A DNA stretch of 10,175 nt from CAYRCU01 sp964422865 (GCA_964422865.1 CAYRCU010000020.1:1-10175), one strand, 5' to 3'; numbered from the stretch's first letter, positions 1 to 5,958 are shown. Made by a program: numbers and translations. The notes: generated by a model from the letters alone, not told the origin.

Positions 1-662
1 GAAATTTTTTGATACACCCCCTATCTAGCTACAGCTATAAAGTTTTCTCAAACATTCCGTTTGATGTGACCTCAGAAATAATAAAAAAATTAACGCAAAC
101 CAAAAACCCGCCTGAAGATGCTTATCTTATTATCCAAAAGGAAGCCGCAAAGAAATTTATTGGTAAGCCAATTGATATTAAAAATAGCCAAATATCCATT
201 TTACTAAAACCTTGGTTTGAATTAAGCACCTTTTATAGGTTTGAGCATAATGATTTTTTTCCAAAACCTAATGTAGATACGGTCCTTTTAAGAATTAAAA
301 AACGAAAAAAACCACTAGTTCAATATAAAAACAAAGAGAGTTATGAAGATCTTATCGTATACGCCTTTAATCAATTCAAACCAAATGTTGTAGAAGGACT
401 TTCAGATGTGTATGGAAAAGATGCAATTCTCGAGCTATCAACAAAATTAGGGTTCTCGCCCGTGTTAAAACCAAGCGAGCTGGGAATTAGAGATTGGTTA
501 GGCCTTTTCAGCTATTTCCTAGACGAAATAGACGCTAAGCATAAATCAGTTGTTGAAGGTATATATAAAAAGCAATTAGCACAACAAGAGAAGCTAGATA
601 AAATTCATAGAACTCGAATGGATAAAGATTGGAAAACCAAGGGAAGGGTTGGACAATCTTAG
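1..662 (+). CDS. erm: Erm-type 23S rRNA (adenine-N6)-dimethyltransferase, 5'-truncated by window edge
   Basis: Seen: the reading frame is open at the left edge (first whole codon at 3) and ends in TAG at 660-662. The visible part starts just before the catalytic motif IV, NIPF at 51-62, followed by the Erm-like blocks KEAAKKF, SILLKPWFELSTFYRF and FFPKPNVDTVLLRIKK. Known: this family uses S-adenosylmethionine to methylate an adenine in 23S rRNA (A2058 in E. coli numbering), giving macrolide-lincosamide-streptogramin B resistance. KsgA is the paralogous 16S enzyme. The LLKPWxELSxxYRF block and the basic KKRKKP stretch fit Erm better than KsgA. The SAM-binding N-terminal half is outside the window, so no start can be given; the TTG at 9 is internal. 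The C-terminal tail is long and Lys/Arg-rich (about 60 residues beyond short Erm proteins such as ErmC), like actinobacterial Erm. Whether it confers resistance is inference. Confidence 0.88.
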   Translation, partial: NFLIHPLSSYSYKVFSNIPFDVTSEIIKKLTQTKNPPEDAYLIIQKEAAKKFIGKPIDIKNSQISILLKPWFELSTFYRFEHNDFFPKPNVDTVLLRIKKRKKPLVQYKNKESYEDLIVYAFNQFKPNVVEGLSDVYGKDAILELSTKLGFSPVLKPSELGIRDWLGLFSYFLDEIDAKHKSVVEGIYKKQLAQQEKLDKIHRTRMDKDWKTKGRVGQS

Positions 663-704
663 AGCCTTGCTCCAGCTGCTAGATATTATCCGGATGTTCA
701 CATC

Positions 705-1001
705 TTAACGTAATGAACTATTGCAAGTGTAATTAACACCTTGATTATAAGGGTCACCTTTGTAACAGTCTTTTCCACATTCGTAATCATAGTCGTCACT
801 ATTTGATATTTGTGTGTTTACCCAGTCACGACAACCCTTTATTGACTTCAAAGGTTGAGATTCAACCCAACTATCATAATTTTCTGTATCTGGATAATAA
901 TAACCAATATATCGAACTGGGTATTTAATGAAACGCTGATAGATAAACCAACCAATAATAATCAAAAATGTCAAGCCCAAAATATATTTATAATTAAACA
1001 C
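705..1001 (-). CDS. Small membrane-anchored protein with a four-cysteine C-terminal domain, unknown function
   Basis: 98 residues. Seen: one hydrophobic segment at residues 6-25, then a Tyr/Asp-rich soluble part with four cysteines (C57, C75, C79, C93) and the sequence GCRDWVN. The topology suggests a single N-terminal anchor with the Cys domain outside, where two disulfides could form. The start is GTG at 999-1001, eight bases inside the end of the upstream gene, so translational coupling is likely. A GAGAGG stretch sits almost on the start codon, too close for a standard RBS. I recognise the general layout (short TM-anchored protein with YYPD, CRDWVN and ECG elements) as common among uncharacterised CPR proteins, but no function is known to me. 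Confidence 0.72.
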   Translation of the reverse strand: MFNYKYILGLTFLIIIGWFIYQRFIKYPVRYIGYYYPDTENYDSWVESQPLKSIKGCRDWVNTQISNSDDYDYECGKDCYKGDPYNQGVNYTCNSSLR

Positions 1002-1380
1002 CTCTCGATTTTTCCTTTACTAATTTCTTCACCCAATCTGGATACTCAAAATTATCATCGGGAAGTTTGCTTGTCTGATGATTCGGTATTTCAGATTTTT
1101 TGACTTCCTGCCATCTCGCAACTGCCGGAGTTCCAGTAGTCCACGCAACCCACTGGTCCTGGTTCAAAAACTGTGGAGAGTCGCTTTCATCTACTCTCCA
1201 CCTAATCATTGTCCCCATCGCAATATTAGGATTTGAAGTAAAACTAGCCGAGCCTCTTACATCGTAAAACAAAGTTTTCTTTGCGTCTGTTATTTGTGTA
1301 ACGGGTGAAGTTGTCGCCAAGCTGCGACCTCTACTAAATAACTCATTAACATCGTCAAAATTTGCTAATTTATCTGCCAT
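994..1380 (-). CDS. Hypothetical protein, 128 residues
   Basis: Not recognised. Seen: starts with ATG at 1378-1380 and ends TAA at 994-996. It is soluble, with no signal peptide or membrane segment. The middle contains a DVRGSASFTSNP stretch and a Trp-rich segment (RWRVDESDSP, then WVAWTTGTPAVARW), which looks beta-rich; the C-terminus is charged and helical (DWVKKLVKEKSRGV). It overlaps the downstream 98-residue membrane protein by 8 nt, so the two are probably made from one mRNA and may act together at the envelope (inference). A TATAAT hexamer on the minus strand (1451-1456) could serve as a -10 box, but no matching -35 box was seen. No clear Shine-Dalgarno site precedes the ATG. Confidence 0.66.
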   Translation of the reverse strand: MADKLANFDDVNELFSRGRSLATTSPVTQITDAKKTLFYDVRGSASFTSNPNIAMGTMIRWRVDESDSPQFLNQDQWVAWTTGTPAVARWQEVKKSEIPNHQTSKLPDDNFEYPDWVKKLVKEKSRGV

Positions 1381-1403
1381 ATTAAGTGTTCGAATAAGAC
1401 TTC

Positions 1404-1434
1404 TCTGGCTCCGATGGTTGGTTCCAGTGAGAAC
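1404..1434. repeat. Possible third, shortened copy of the intergenic repeat (copy C)
   Basis: On the + strand TCTGGCTC followed by CGATGGTTGG and GAGAAC resembles the copy at 4187-4229 if a gap of about 3-4 bases is allowed. Read on the minus strand it encodes PSEPE, compared with SFEPDGT in the copy at 4187. The similarity is weaker than between the other two copies. Confidence 0.3.
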
Positions 1435-1546
1435 CTATTTTGTTAAGCAGATTATAAAACCTAAGTTTGAAGGCGAGCTAGACTTTCCGCTATTTCCCGA
1501 TAATGAGATTGAGGCTAAAGGCGCATACGCAAAAACGTACATATAA
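1427..1546 (+). pseudogene. Possible 3' remnant of a + strand gene (DHFR-like tail?)
   Basis: From GTG at 1427 to TAA at 1544 the + strand reads as a plausible 39-residue C-terminus with blocks VKQIIKPKFEGELDFPLF and AYAKTYI. No credible start or RBS is present and the minus strand is also open over part of it. The F-E-G-E-x-x-F-P pattern faintly recalls the last strands of dihydrofolate-reductase-fold proteins; this is a weak impression. It may simply be non-coding DNA. Confidence 0.22.
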
Positions 1547-1557
1547 GATCCCCATTT

Positions 1558-1671
1558 GTGTTAGTACCAATAAAGATAAACAAAAACGAAGCCATAAAAA
1601 AACGCCTGCAAAGTTTTATCGGATTAACCGAACTCTACAAGCGTTTCAATGAAGAAACCCTTCGGTTTCTA
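1558..1671 (+). pseudogene. AT-rich coding-like scrap ending at the GC-rich gene
   Basis: The + strand frame from TTG at 1558 gives a Lys/Ile/Asn/Glu-rich stretch (KINKNEAIKKRLQSFIG, then LYKRFNEETLRF), the composition expected of a native AT-rich gene. At about 1672 the frame runs antisense into the GC-rich minus-strand gene and loses that character. There is no RBS and no ATG. It may be the remains of a gene cut by arrival of the GC-rich segment, or chance. Confidence 0.2.
1653..1670 (-). terminator. Hairpin at the 3' end of the GC-rich gene, terminator-like
   Basis: A perfect 7-bp stem, AGAAACC at 1653-1659 with GGTTTCT at 1664-1670, closes a 4-nt loop and overlaps the stop codon of the 1669-2085 gene. 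There is no immediate U-tract on the minus strand, so intrinsic termination is uncertain. Farther along, AAACGC and GCGTTT (about 1600-1646) can also pair, and the latter runs into a T-run on the minus strand. Confidence 0.35.
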
Positions 1672-2085
1672 GTCAGAGGTTTCACCCTTGCCCGGGATGT
1701 AGCCGTAAATGCGATAGTACCAACTATTGGAACGATTAACACCCGCGCTGATGTGAACCAGCTTCAACTCGGGATCGCCCAACAATTCACGGAGGTACAT
1801 CTCAACAAACAAGGCACTCTTACCCTTACCGACTGACTCTGTGGCCTTTTTCCAAGCCGCATCGGCGTCGTCCCGACCATGCCATTCGACAAGGCGGTCG
1901 CCATGGGCATATTCAACGCCCTGATCGACAATCATGGGATTGCCCCACTGCATGACGGTTTCATAACCAGGCGCGAGGAATACGGTCAGGGTTGATGAAC
2001 CGGGAAAACGATCATCGGTGTAATGCGGGCTGAACAAACGCTCGCTAATAGGCTTAGCCTTATCGGTTTCAATATAGACTGACAT
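1669..2085 (-). CDS. GC-rich hypothetical protein, 138 residues, probably horizontally acquired
   Basis: Not recognised. Seen: ATG at 2083-2085 with GGAGG five bases upstream and a near-consensus promoter about 50-75 bases upstream. The product is soluble, without signal peptide or TM, with segments FPGSSTLTVFLAPGYETVMQ, MIVDQGVEYAHGDRLVEWHG and a C-terminal NSWYYRIYGYIPGKGE. The mix of aromatic strands and Gly turns suggests a small alpha/beta or beta protein. GC over 1681-1800 and 1861-2040 is about 54% (161 of 300 by hand count), clearly above the AT-rich neighbours on both sides. That, together with the unusually strong expression signals and single-gene layout, suggests transfer from another genome. 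It stands alone: the next minus-strand gene upstream ends about 300 bases away. Confidence 0.75.
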   Translation of the reverse strand: MSVYIETDKAKPISERLFSPHYTDDRFPGSSTLTVFLAPGYETVMQWGNPMIVDQGVEYAHGDRLVEWHGRDDADAAWKKATESVGKGKSALFVEMYLRELLGDPELKLVHISAGVNRSNSWYYRIYGYIPGKGETSD

Positions 2086-2090
2086 GTCTG

Positions 2091-2095
2091 CCTCC
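2091..2095 (-). promoter_or_regulatory. Strong Shine-Dalgarno site for the GC-rich gene
   Basis: GGAGG on the minus strand with a 5-nt spacer to ATG at 2085. This fixes the start and contrasts with the weak or absent sites of several neighbours. Confidence 0.8.
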
Positions 2096-2135
2096 AGACT
2101 TTTAAACTGACAAAGGACTTCTTAGAAGATGCCTG

Positions 2136-2164
2136 ATTGTATCTCAAAAGGGTTAATTTGTCAA
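2136..2164 (-). promoter_or_regulatory. Near-consensus sigma70 promoter for the GC-rich gene
   Basis: On the minus strand TTGACA (2159-2164) and TACAAT (2136-2141) are separated by exactly 17 bases (2142-2158), preceded by AT-rich DNA. Predicted transcription start is near 2129, leaving a leader of about 44 nt before the ATG. Confidence 0.78.
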
Positions 2165-2327
2165 TACTATAGGAATAATTTATGCTATTTTCCTTATATT
2201 TTTATAGCTCTCTTTTTACTCAGAACCTATACCTTCCCATCCGAAACCGTAATAACCTCGCCATTTTTATCCCACCTTGGAGGTCTTAGGTAGGACACCT
2301 CGGTAATATAAAACTTAAACACTGTCC

Positions 2328-2370
2328 CATCTGGCTCGCTAGCTGGAACGATTTTCGAACGGCAGATTGG
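2328..2370. repeat. Intergenic repeat copy A (43 bp)
   Basis: Matches 4187-4229 without gaps at 31 of 43 positions; the first 11 bases (CATCTGGCTCG) are identical. Read on the minus strand both copies encode an I/V-P-x-x-EPDGT element. It lies just downstream of the GT-B-like gene. Confidence 0.6.
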
Positions 2371-2387
2371 GTTCAGAGTGAAATTAT

Positions 2388-3746
2388 TTATTCTTGCCTA
2401 GCTGGTTTTAATAATCTAATCTTTTCTTCTTCTCTCTTTCTTAGACAACTAACAATAAAGTCAATGGTGTCTGATTCCCATACCAGCTTTTCAGCCATTG
2501 GAATATGTTGTGCCTTAGCTTTTCGAATATTTTCTGGAATCATTGCCATTGCCTTTGTGTACTTTCTTTGTAGTTCCACGTCTGTAAATATCCCTCTAAG
2601 CGACACTCCTTCCGTCTGGTCACGCACCTCTCTAAGGGTAGGTAAAATACTTCGAGAGTGTTCAGGAACATCCTCTCTAAGAATATAATCAGCAACAATA
2701 GCTGCAGCCTCAGGAGATTCCTGCCTCATTCTTTCTATAAAATCTCTTGACTTCTCACCAAAATAGCAATAGTAGAGAAATGGCGGAGTTTCATTGGTAG
2801 AACTAGTTACTTGTATTGCCTCAGCTAAACTTTGGTCACCAGTAACTACCGAAGGAAAGTCTACTGAAAGCAATAAATCCTGAAAGAAATCATGGTCAAT
2901 ACTTCTACCTAGATTAACAAAAGTAACGTTGCTTTCTTCACCCCTATCATACCTTAAAGCATCTTCATCTTCTATATCGTAGAAAGAAACTGAGGCTTTT
3001 CCCAATAACGCTCTTAGTTTCTTCCCGATAGGTTCGTTCTCAAAAGCACCTACTCTGTACCCTTTTGGAGAAGAGCCTATGCAAAAAATGACAATCGGCT
3101 CATCAAGCTGCTCGACTACTTTTGACAGTTCCTCAATATAAGAGAAATTAGTACTCAAGGATGAGGTATATAATAAACCAATTCGTGCTTCTTTTATACT
3201 AACCTTGTCTCTTATCCCAGCTTTCTCCAACAACTTTCCTAACCTTCCTCGTGTTTTCTGTTTTATGCTTTCTCTTTGTTCAAGCTTTCTTTTAAGAGTT
3301 AAACTGTCGGTTATGCCAGATTGAATCTTATCAACTTCTGCTGGATTGAACCCTAACCCAGTACCAACTACATAGTCTGCTTCTTGTACCTCACTCCCTT
3401 CTTGATAACTAAATTCTTCTATATGTATACGAGCCGATTTGCCTTTTCGTTTAGTTTTTGGAACAGTATGGGTAATCAAAATATCTGGTTCTAACTGGAC
3501 AGATTCTACTGTACCGAGAATTGAAGCGTCGCCAAACTCTCCACGACAAATATCTAAATATCGGTCAGTAACACCGCTTGAATAGACACCTACTTGAACT
3601 CCTTCTCGTGCCGAAAGATTATTAACGAGCTTAGCCATATGGAGAATGTCACCAAGGCCACCAGCCTTAACAAGCTCTACACCAATCCTAGTTAAAGGAA
3701 CCCTTTCTTTTGATTCAACATTGAGGTTTACCTGTTGTTCATTCAT
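2388..3746 (-). CDS. Putative GT-B-fold glycosyltransferase-like protein, 452 residues
   Basis: Seen: ATG at 3744-3746, stop at 2388. The N-terminus carries a glycine-rich Rossmann turn, VKAGGLGDILHMAK (residues 27-39), like the GGLGD/GDxL turn of GT-B enzymes. A second Rossmann-like half begins around residue 187 (RIGLLYTSSLS, IVIFCIGSS) and has a donor-site-like block, SVVTGDQSLAEAIQ (299-311), followed by PPFLYYCY. This two-domain plan and the acidic D-x-S-x-x-E-A block are typical of GT-B proteins; a distant likeness to EarP-type enzymes is possible. No TM or signal peptide, so cytoplasmic. The C-terminal 100 residues are helical and charged. No Shine-Dalgarno site is visible. The gene follows the 3771-4079 gene by 24 nt, so they probably share a transcript. 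Donor and acceptor cannot be told from the sequence; glycosyltransferase function is inference from fold motifs. Confidence 0.6.
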   Translation of the reverse strand: MNEQQVNLNVESKERVPLTRIGVELVKAGGLGDILHMAKLVNNLSAREGVQVGVYSSGVTDRYLDICRGEFGDASILGTVESVQLEPDILITHTVPKTKRKGKSARIHIEEFSYQEGSEVQEADYVVGTGLGFNPAEVDKIQSGITDSLTLKRKLEQRESIKQKTRGRLGKLLEKAGIRDKVSIKEARIGLLYTSSLSTNFSYIEELSKVVEQLDEPIVIFCIGSSPKGYRVGAFENEPIGKKLRALLGKASVSFYDIEDEDALRYDRGEESNVTFVNLGRSIDHDFFQDLLLSVDFPSVVTGDQSLAEAIQVTSSTNETPPFLYYCYFGEKSRDFIERMRQESPEAAAIVADYILREDVPEHSRSILPTLREVRDQTEGVSLRGIFTDVELQRKYTKAMAMIPENIRKAKAQHIPMAEKLVWESDTIDFIVSCLRKREEEKIRLLKPARQE

Positions 3747-3770
3747 ATAAATTTAATAACTTATTATTTA

Positions 3771-4079
3771 CTATACTAATTCAGTTTTCCACATCTCTTT
3801 TACAAACTTTTTTATATCCTGCTCTTCAACCATCTGAAGAAAAATACTCTCTTCTCTTTCTAGCATAGCCAAGTGTCTTGTTGATGTATTTTTGAGCTTA
3901 TCTATCAATCCAATAACTTCCGCTTGTAATTGATTTTTCTTTAGAGAAGTTTTTGTATCGTCTTCATTTTTCGGAAACCAAAGTTTTTTATATTTCTCTT
4001 CAAAATCTTTTATTTTTGTTTTCAAGTCAATAACTACACTCTTTTTTTGATTTTTCACCCATAAAGCTATGTTACTCAA
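3771..4079 (-). CDS. Small helical, lysine-rich protein, possible coiled coil
   Basis: Not recognised. 102 residues, predicted largely alpha-helical and highly charged: VIDLKTKIKDFEEKYKKLWF near the N-terminus, a Lys-rich middle, then a Leu/Glu-rich stretch (IGLIDKLKNTSTRHLAMLER) ending in a helix with KKFVKEMWKTE. No membrane segment. The start is taken as TTG at 4077-4079 because no in-frame ATG lies near the N-terminus; no RBS is visible, so the start is uncertain. It is the first gene of a probable two-gene unit with the GT-B-like protein 24 nt downstream and could be an accessory or regulatory partner (inference). Confidence 0.55.
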   Translation of the reverse strand: MSNIALWVKNQKKSVVIDLKTKIKDFEEKYKKLWFPKNEDDTKTSLKKNQLQAEVIGLIDKLKNTSTRHLAMLEREESIFLQMVEEQDIKKFVKEMWKTELV

Positions 4080-4103
4080 GTTAAGGTTTTTTATAAAGTC
4101 TAT

Positions 4104-4280
4104 TTATTTACAACTAAGTGATTTTATTAGGGGTGATTTAAGGCTAGTTTCTGTCTGAAGTCTAAAAAAATTGGTGTAATAAGTTCCATCTGGCTCGAAC
4201 GATGGGATGTTTTCCGAAGAACAGACTGGGCAAGTTGCCTGGAATATCCCGAGTTTACAAACAAGGAAATTGGTAGATTT
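4104..4280 (-). pseudogene. 58-residue open frame with CxxC, possible decayed zinc-ribbon protein tail
   Basis: The minus-strand frame between TAG at 4281-4283 and TAA at 4104-4106 reads coding-like: FLVCKLGIFQATCPVCSSEN, then IPSFEPDGTYY. It has C-x(8)-C-P-V-C spacing, but no ATG and no RBS. It shares the P-x-x-EPDGT element with the frame at 2227-2397. It could be a gene remnant or a repeat that happens to be open. Confidence 0.25.
4187..4229. repeat. Intergenic repeat copy B (43 bp)
   Basis: 31 of 43 bases match copy A at 2328-2370 with no gaps. The same orientation and same minus-strand reading frame are kept in both copies. Confidence 0.6.
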
Positions 4281-4309
4281 CTAAACCTTTAATCCCTTTT
4301 CCACTAAAA

Positions 4310-4337
4310 TTGCACTTTTATCGAAATATGGGATAAT
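4310..4337 (+). promoter_or_regulatory. Orphan + strand sigma70-like promoter
   Basis: TTGCAC (4310-4315), a 16-base spacer and GATAAT (4332-4337) preceded by TGG, which makes an extended -10 element. Predicted start is near 4344. No + strand protein gene follows; the Nudix gene is antisense. Confidence 0.5.
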
Positions 4338-4343
4338 ACCAGC

Positions 4344-4478
4344 TATGGTCGAGCAAGGAACTAATTTCTCCTCAGTTTTCGGAGATTCAAATAGAGGGAC
4401 GCGAGCTGACTCTTTTGACAAAAAACCAGAAAAACGCTCCCTCATAGGAGGGAATTATACGATCAAATCGCATTTTTT
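4344..4478 (+). ncRNA. Candidate structured RNA or orphan leader downstream of the + strand promoter
   Basis: Seen: CTCC/GGAG can pair across 4368-4384; AGAG (4393-4396) can pair with a CTCT 13 bases on, followed by an A6 run and a CAG able to pair with CTG in the loop; GAGGGA (4394-4399) and GAGGGA (4448-4453) can both pair with the single TCCCTC (4438-4443), so two alternative folds exist. CGAT/ATCG (4460-4470) with T6 (4473-4478) could end the transcript. This is inspection only; no known RNA family is matched. Confidence 0.3.
4424..4453 (-). terminator. Probable intrinsic terminator after the Nudix gene
   Basis: A 6-bp hairpin, TCCCTC (4438-4443) with GAGGGA (4448-4453) and a 4-nt loop, lies about 35 bases beyond the Nudix stop. 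On the minus strand it is followed by GCG and T5 with a second T6 a few bases later. Confidence 0.5.
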
Positions 4479-4486
4479 GCCAATAA

Positions 4487-4942
4487 TCAGTCTATTTCGC
4501 CCAAGTAAAGTGCACCGACCTGCTTGAAGTTATTCTTGTAGTCCTTCAATATCTGCTTAATAAGCCCCTTTGGTCTAACATCTAATTTTTCAACATCATT
4601 GAGGTCTACCCAGGTTTGCCAGTGGTCGCCATCAAATTCTTTGTCTCTAAAACCCTCTATTTCTGAAGTCTTGTCAACATCTCCCAAAATGTATAGCTCG
4701 ATGCTATGCTCTTCCTCTTCTGGTTTAATGTAATCCCGAACATATAGGATCTTGCTGAACTTAAAATTAGCTCCACATTCTTCGTCTACTTCCCTTATGC
4801 AAGCATCTTTGACAGTCTCGCCCCACTCCATTTTCCCACCGATGTAAAAATAAAAGTTCTGACTTTTAACATAAGAAAGAAGAATCTTACCATTTTTGAT
4901 AATTATTAACCTGACTCTTGGTCTAATCTTCTGATTACTCAT
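4487..4942 (-). CDS. Nudix hydrolase
   Basis: Nudix enzymes hydrolyse nucleoside diphosphates linked to another group, using Mg2+ bound by the Nudix-box glutamates. Seen: a complete box G-x5-E-x7-R-E-V-D-E-E-C-G-A at residues 36-58 (G36, E42, R50, E51, E54, E55, G57), preceded by a standard first strand (RVRLIIIKNGKILL). With ATG at 4940-4942 the protein is 151 residues, usual for a single-domain Nudix protein. An upstream in-frame TTG at 4969 would add nine residues but is unlikely. A weak AGG lies 3 bases before the ATG, and a CATAAT just upstream hints at a nearly leaderless message. The substrate cannot be read from the sequence; the acidic run after residue 73 (KPEEEEHS) and the WGE/YFYIGG surroundings resemble MutT/ADP-ribose-type subgroups only in a general way. 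Confidence 0.9.
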   Translation of the reverse strand: MSNQKIRPRVRLIIIKNGKILLSYVKSQNFYFYIGGKMEWGETVKDACIREVDEECGANFKFSKILYVRDYIKPEEEEHSIELYILGDVDKTSEIEGFRDKEFDGDHWQTWVDLNDVEKLDVRPKGLIKQILKDYKNNFKQVGALYLGEID

Positions 4943-5357
4943 AAGCCTATTATGACATAGAAATCTCAAGCTAGAAATTCAAAAATCGTTCTATTTCTAG
5001 GATGCTCCCCAATCCTAATGTTCTTCAGAAATCCATCTTCTTGATAGTCCAGGCTTTTTCGGATGTGGTGGCAATGGAGACGTTGAAAGTCAGATGGGAG
5101 GAGAAAAAAAGATTACAAAGCTCACCAGCTTACAACTATCCAACTTCTCCAAAGTAATGTCTTTCGTCCTAAGTCTGTTGGACCAAGAATCTAACTCCTC
5201 CTCGTCTCTCTTGTTTTCTTGAATATCAGCAATGGTCTTATTAGCCTTATCATCACCAATCTCTAATATCACGGATGCCCCCAAATACCGATTTGATTCT
5301 CGACAAAAATCTTGAAGCTTTCAGAAAAAGATTTATGCTCAAACTTTTAATCAACAC
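4943..5357 (-). pseudogene. Decayed coding DNA between the AlkD-like and Nudix genes
   Basis: About 400 bases without an intact gene, but coding-like pieces appear in different minus-strand frames: ESFKIFVENQIGIWGH (near 5325-5280), VILEIGDDKANKTIADIQEN and RDEEELDSWSNRLRTKDI (5284-5090, TTG start, no RBS), and SLDYQEDGFLKNIRIGEH (near 5060-4985, ending TGA near 4966). Shifts would be needed near 5285 and at the T7 run near 5100. I could not assign the family. Either a frameshifted gene remnant or a sequencing-error-broken gene; the 5090-5284 frame alone could be a real short protein. Confidence 0.35.
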
Positions 5358-5951
5358 TTAACTTCCCAATTGCCTTTTTAACCATATCGCAGCTTTTTTA
5401 ACTATCTTTTCCTCTTCATCTTTAAACCTACCCAAAAGAGTTCGGGAAAATTCTTCCCAGCCTGGAACTTTATCTTTGCACTTTATTGTTCCCACTAAAG
5501 CGCATCTTCTAACCCATTCATTACGAGAATCTGACCATCCCATTACAATTTTCTGTCCAGTATCCCAGTCCATCAGCAAGCTAGGTGCTACAACATCTGT
5601 TGCAAAAGTATCGCATAGCGACCACTCGTCTATATATGAATCTATCAACCTCTTCAAAAAAGGAAAATCAACGACTTGTCCATCTCTGATTAACTCACCA
5701 AGCAGAAAAATGGCTGATATTTTTTCTTCATAAAGATTTCTAGCTAAAAGATTATCAACTACACCGACACAGTCTTCATAGCTTGTCTTTTCGCTCTCTC
5801 TATAAATCTCAGGTATTGTTTTCCTTATTTGCTTTAAGGGGATACCAAGTGAGTTATAGGATTTACCTAACAATTTATCTCGACCACCCAATCTCTTGAC
5901 AGGCACACTGTCTCTTAGTTGTTTTTCTATGCTCTCAATTAATCTTTCCAT
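5358..5951 (-). CDS. AlkD-like HEAT-repeat DNA alkylation-repair glycosylase
   Basis: Known: AlkD-family proteins wrap DNA with HEAT-like helical repeats and release N3/N7-alkylated purines without base flipping. Seen in 197 residues: SLGIPLKQIRK (34-44, the family's GVP..LR segment), YEEKISAIFLLGEL (74-87), then W110 and D114 in the EWSLCDTFATDVVAP block, NEWVRRCALVG (144-154) and IVKKAAIWLKRQLG (183-196) with W190. These align by eye with the aromatic/Asp set described for Bacillus AlkD (W109, D113, W187). The protein stops soon after the last helix, about 40 residues shorter than Bacillus AlkD. The ATG at 5949-5951 is 7 nt after the DinB-like stop; no RBS is visible, so it probably depends on the operon. 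As last gene of the five-gene operon it may repair damage linked to the pathway's product (inference). Confidence 0.82.
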   Translation of the reverse strand: MERLIESIEKQLRDSVPVKRLGGRDKLLGKSYNSLGIPLKQIRKTIPEIYRESEKTSYEDCVGVVDNLLARNLYEEKISAIFLLGELIRDGQVVDFPFLKRLIDSYIDEWSLCDTFATDVVAPSLLMDWDTGQKIVMGWSDSRNEWVRRCALVGTIKCKDKVPGWEEFSRTLLGRFKDEEEKIVKKAAIWLKRQLGS

Positions 5952-5958
5952 AATATTT

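Larger units (their letters stand above)
2086..2387. other. Intergenic region with promoter, repeat and a short open frame
   Basis: About 300 bases without a convincing gene. It holds the RBS and promoter of the GC-rich gene, an AT-rich stretch (2165-2215) that could act as an upstream promoter element, and repeat copy A. On the minus strand a frame is open from 2397 to TAG at 2227-2229 (56 residues, no ATG), with coding-like parts FKFYITEVSYL and WDKNGEVITVSDGKV. It may be a decayed gene tail. Confidence 0.5.
4080..4486. other. Intergenic region, about 400 bases: repeat copy B, gene scrap, orphan promoter and structured RNA candidate
   Basis: No convincing gene. Contents: a minus-strand open frame without ATG (4104-4280), repeat copy B, a + strand promoter at 4310-4337, and inverted repeats at 4394-4478. 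A + strand frame from ATG at 4345 to 4527 has no RBS and overlaps the Nudix gene antisense, so it is not called. Confidence 0.5.

Noticed and set aside
1558..1836. + strand 92-residue protein
   Set aside because: Its second half is antisense to the well-supported GC-rich gene with promoter and RBS; only the first part was kept, as a low-confidence scrap.
4393..4430. preQ1-I riboswitch
   Set aside because: The hairpin-plus-A-rich-tail layout is similar, but the conserved GGUUC and CUA elements are missing and no queuosine gene follows.
4345..4527. + strand 60-residue protein downstream of the orphan promoter
   Set aside because: No RBS, no recognisable composition or motif, and it runs antisense into the Nudix gene; an RNA role is a better reading.
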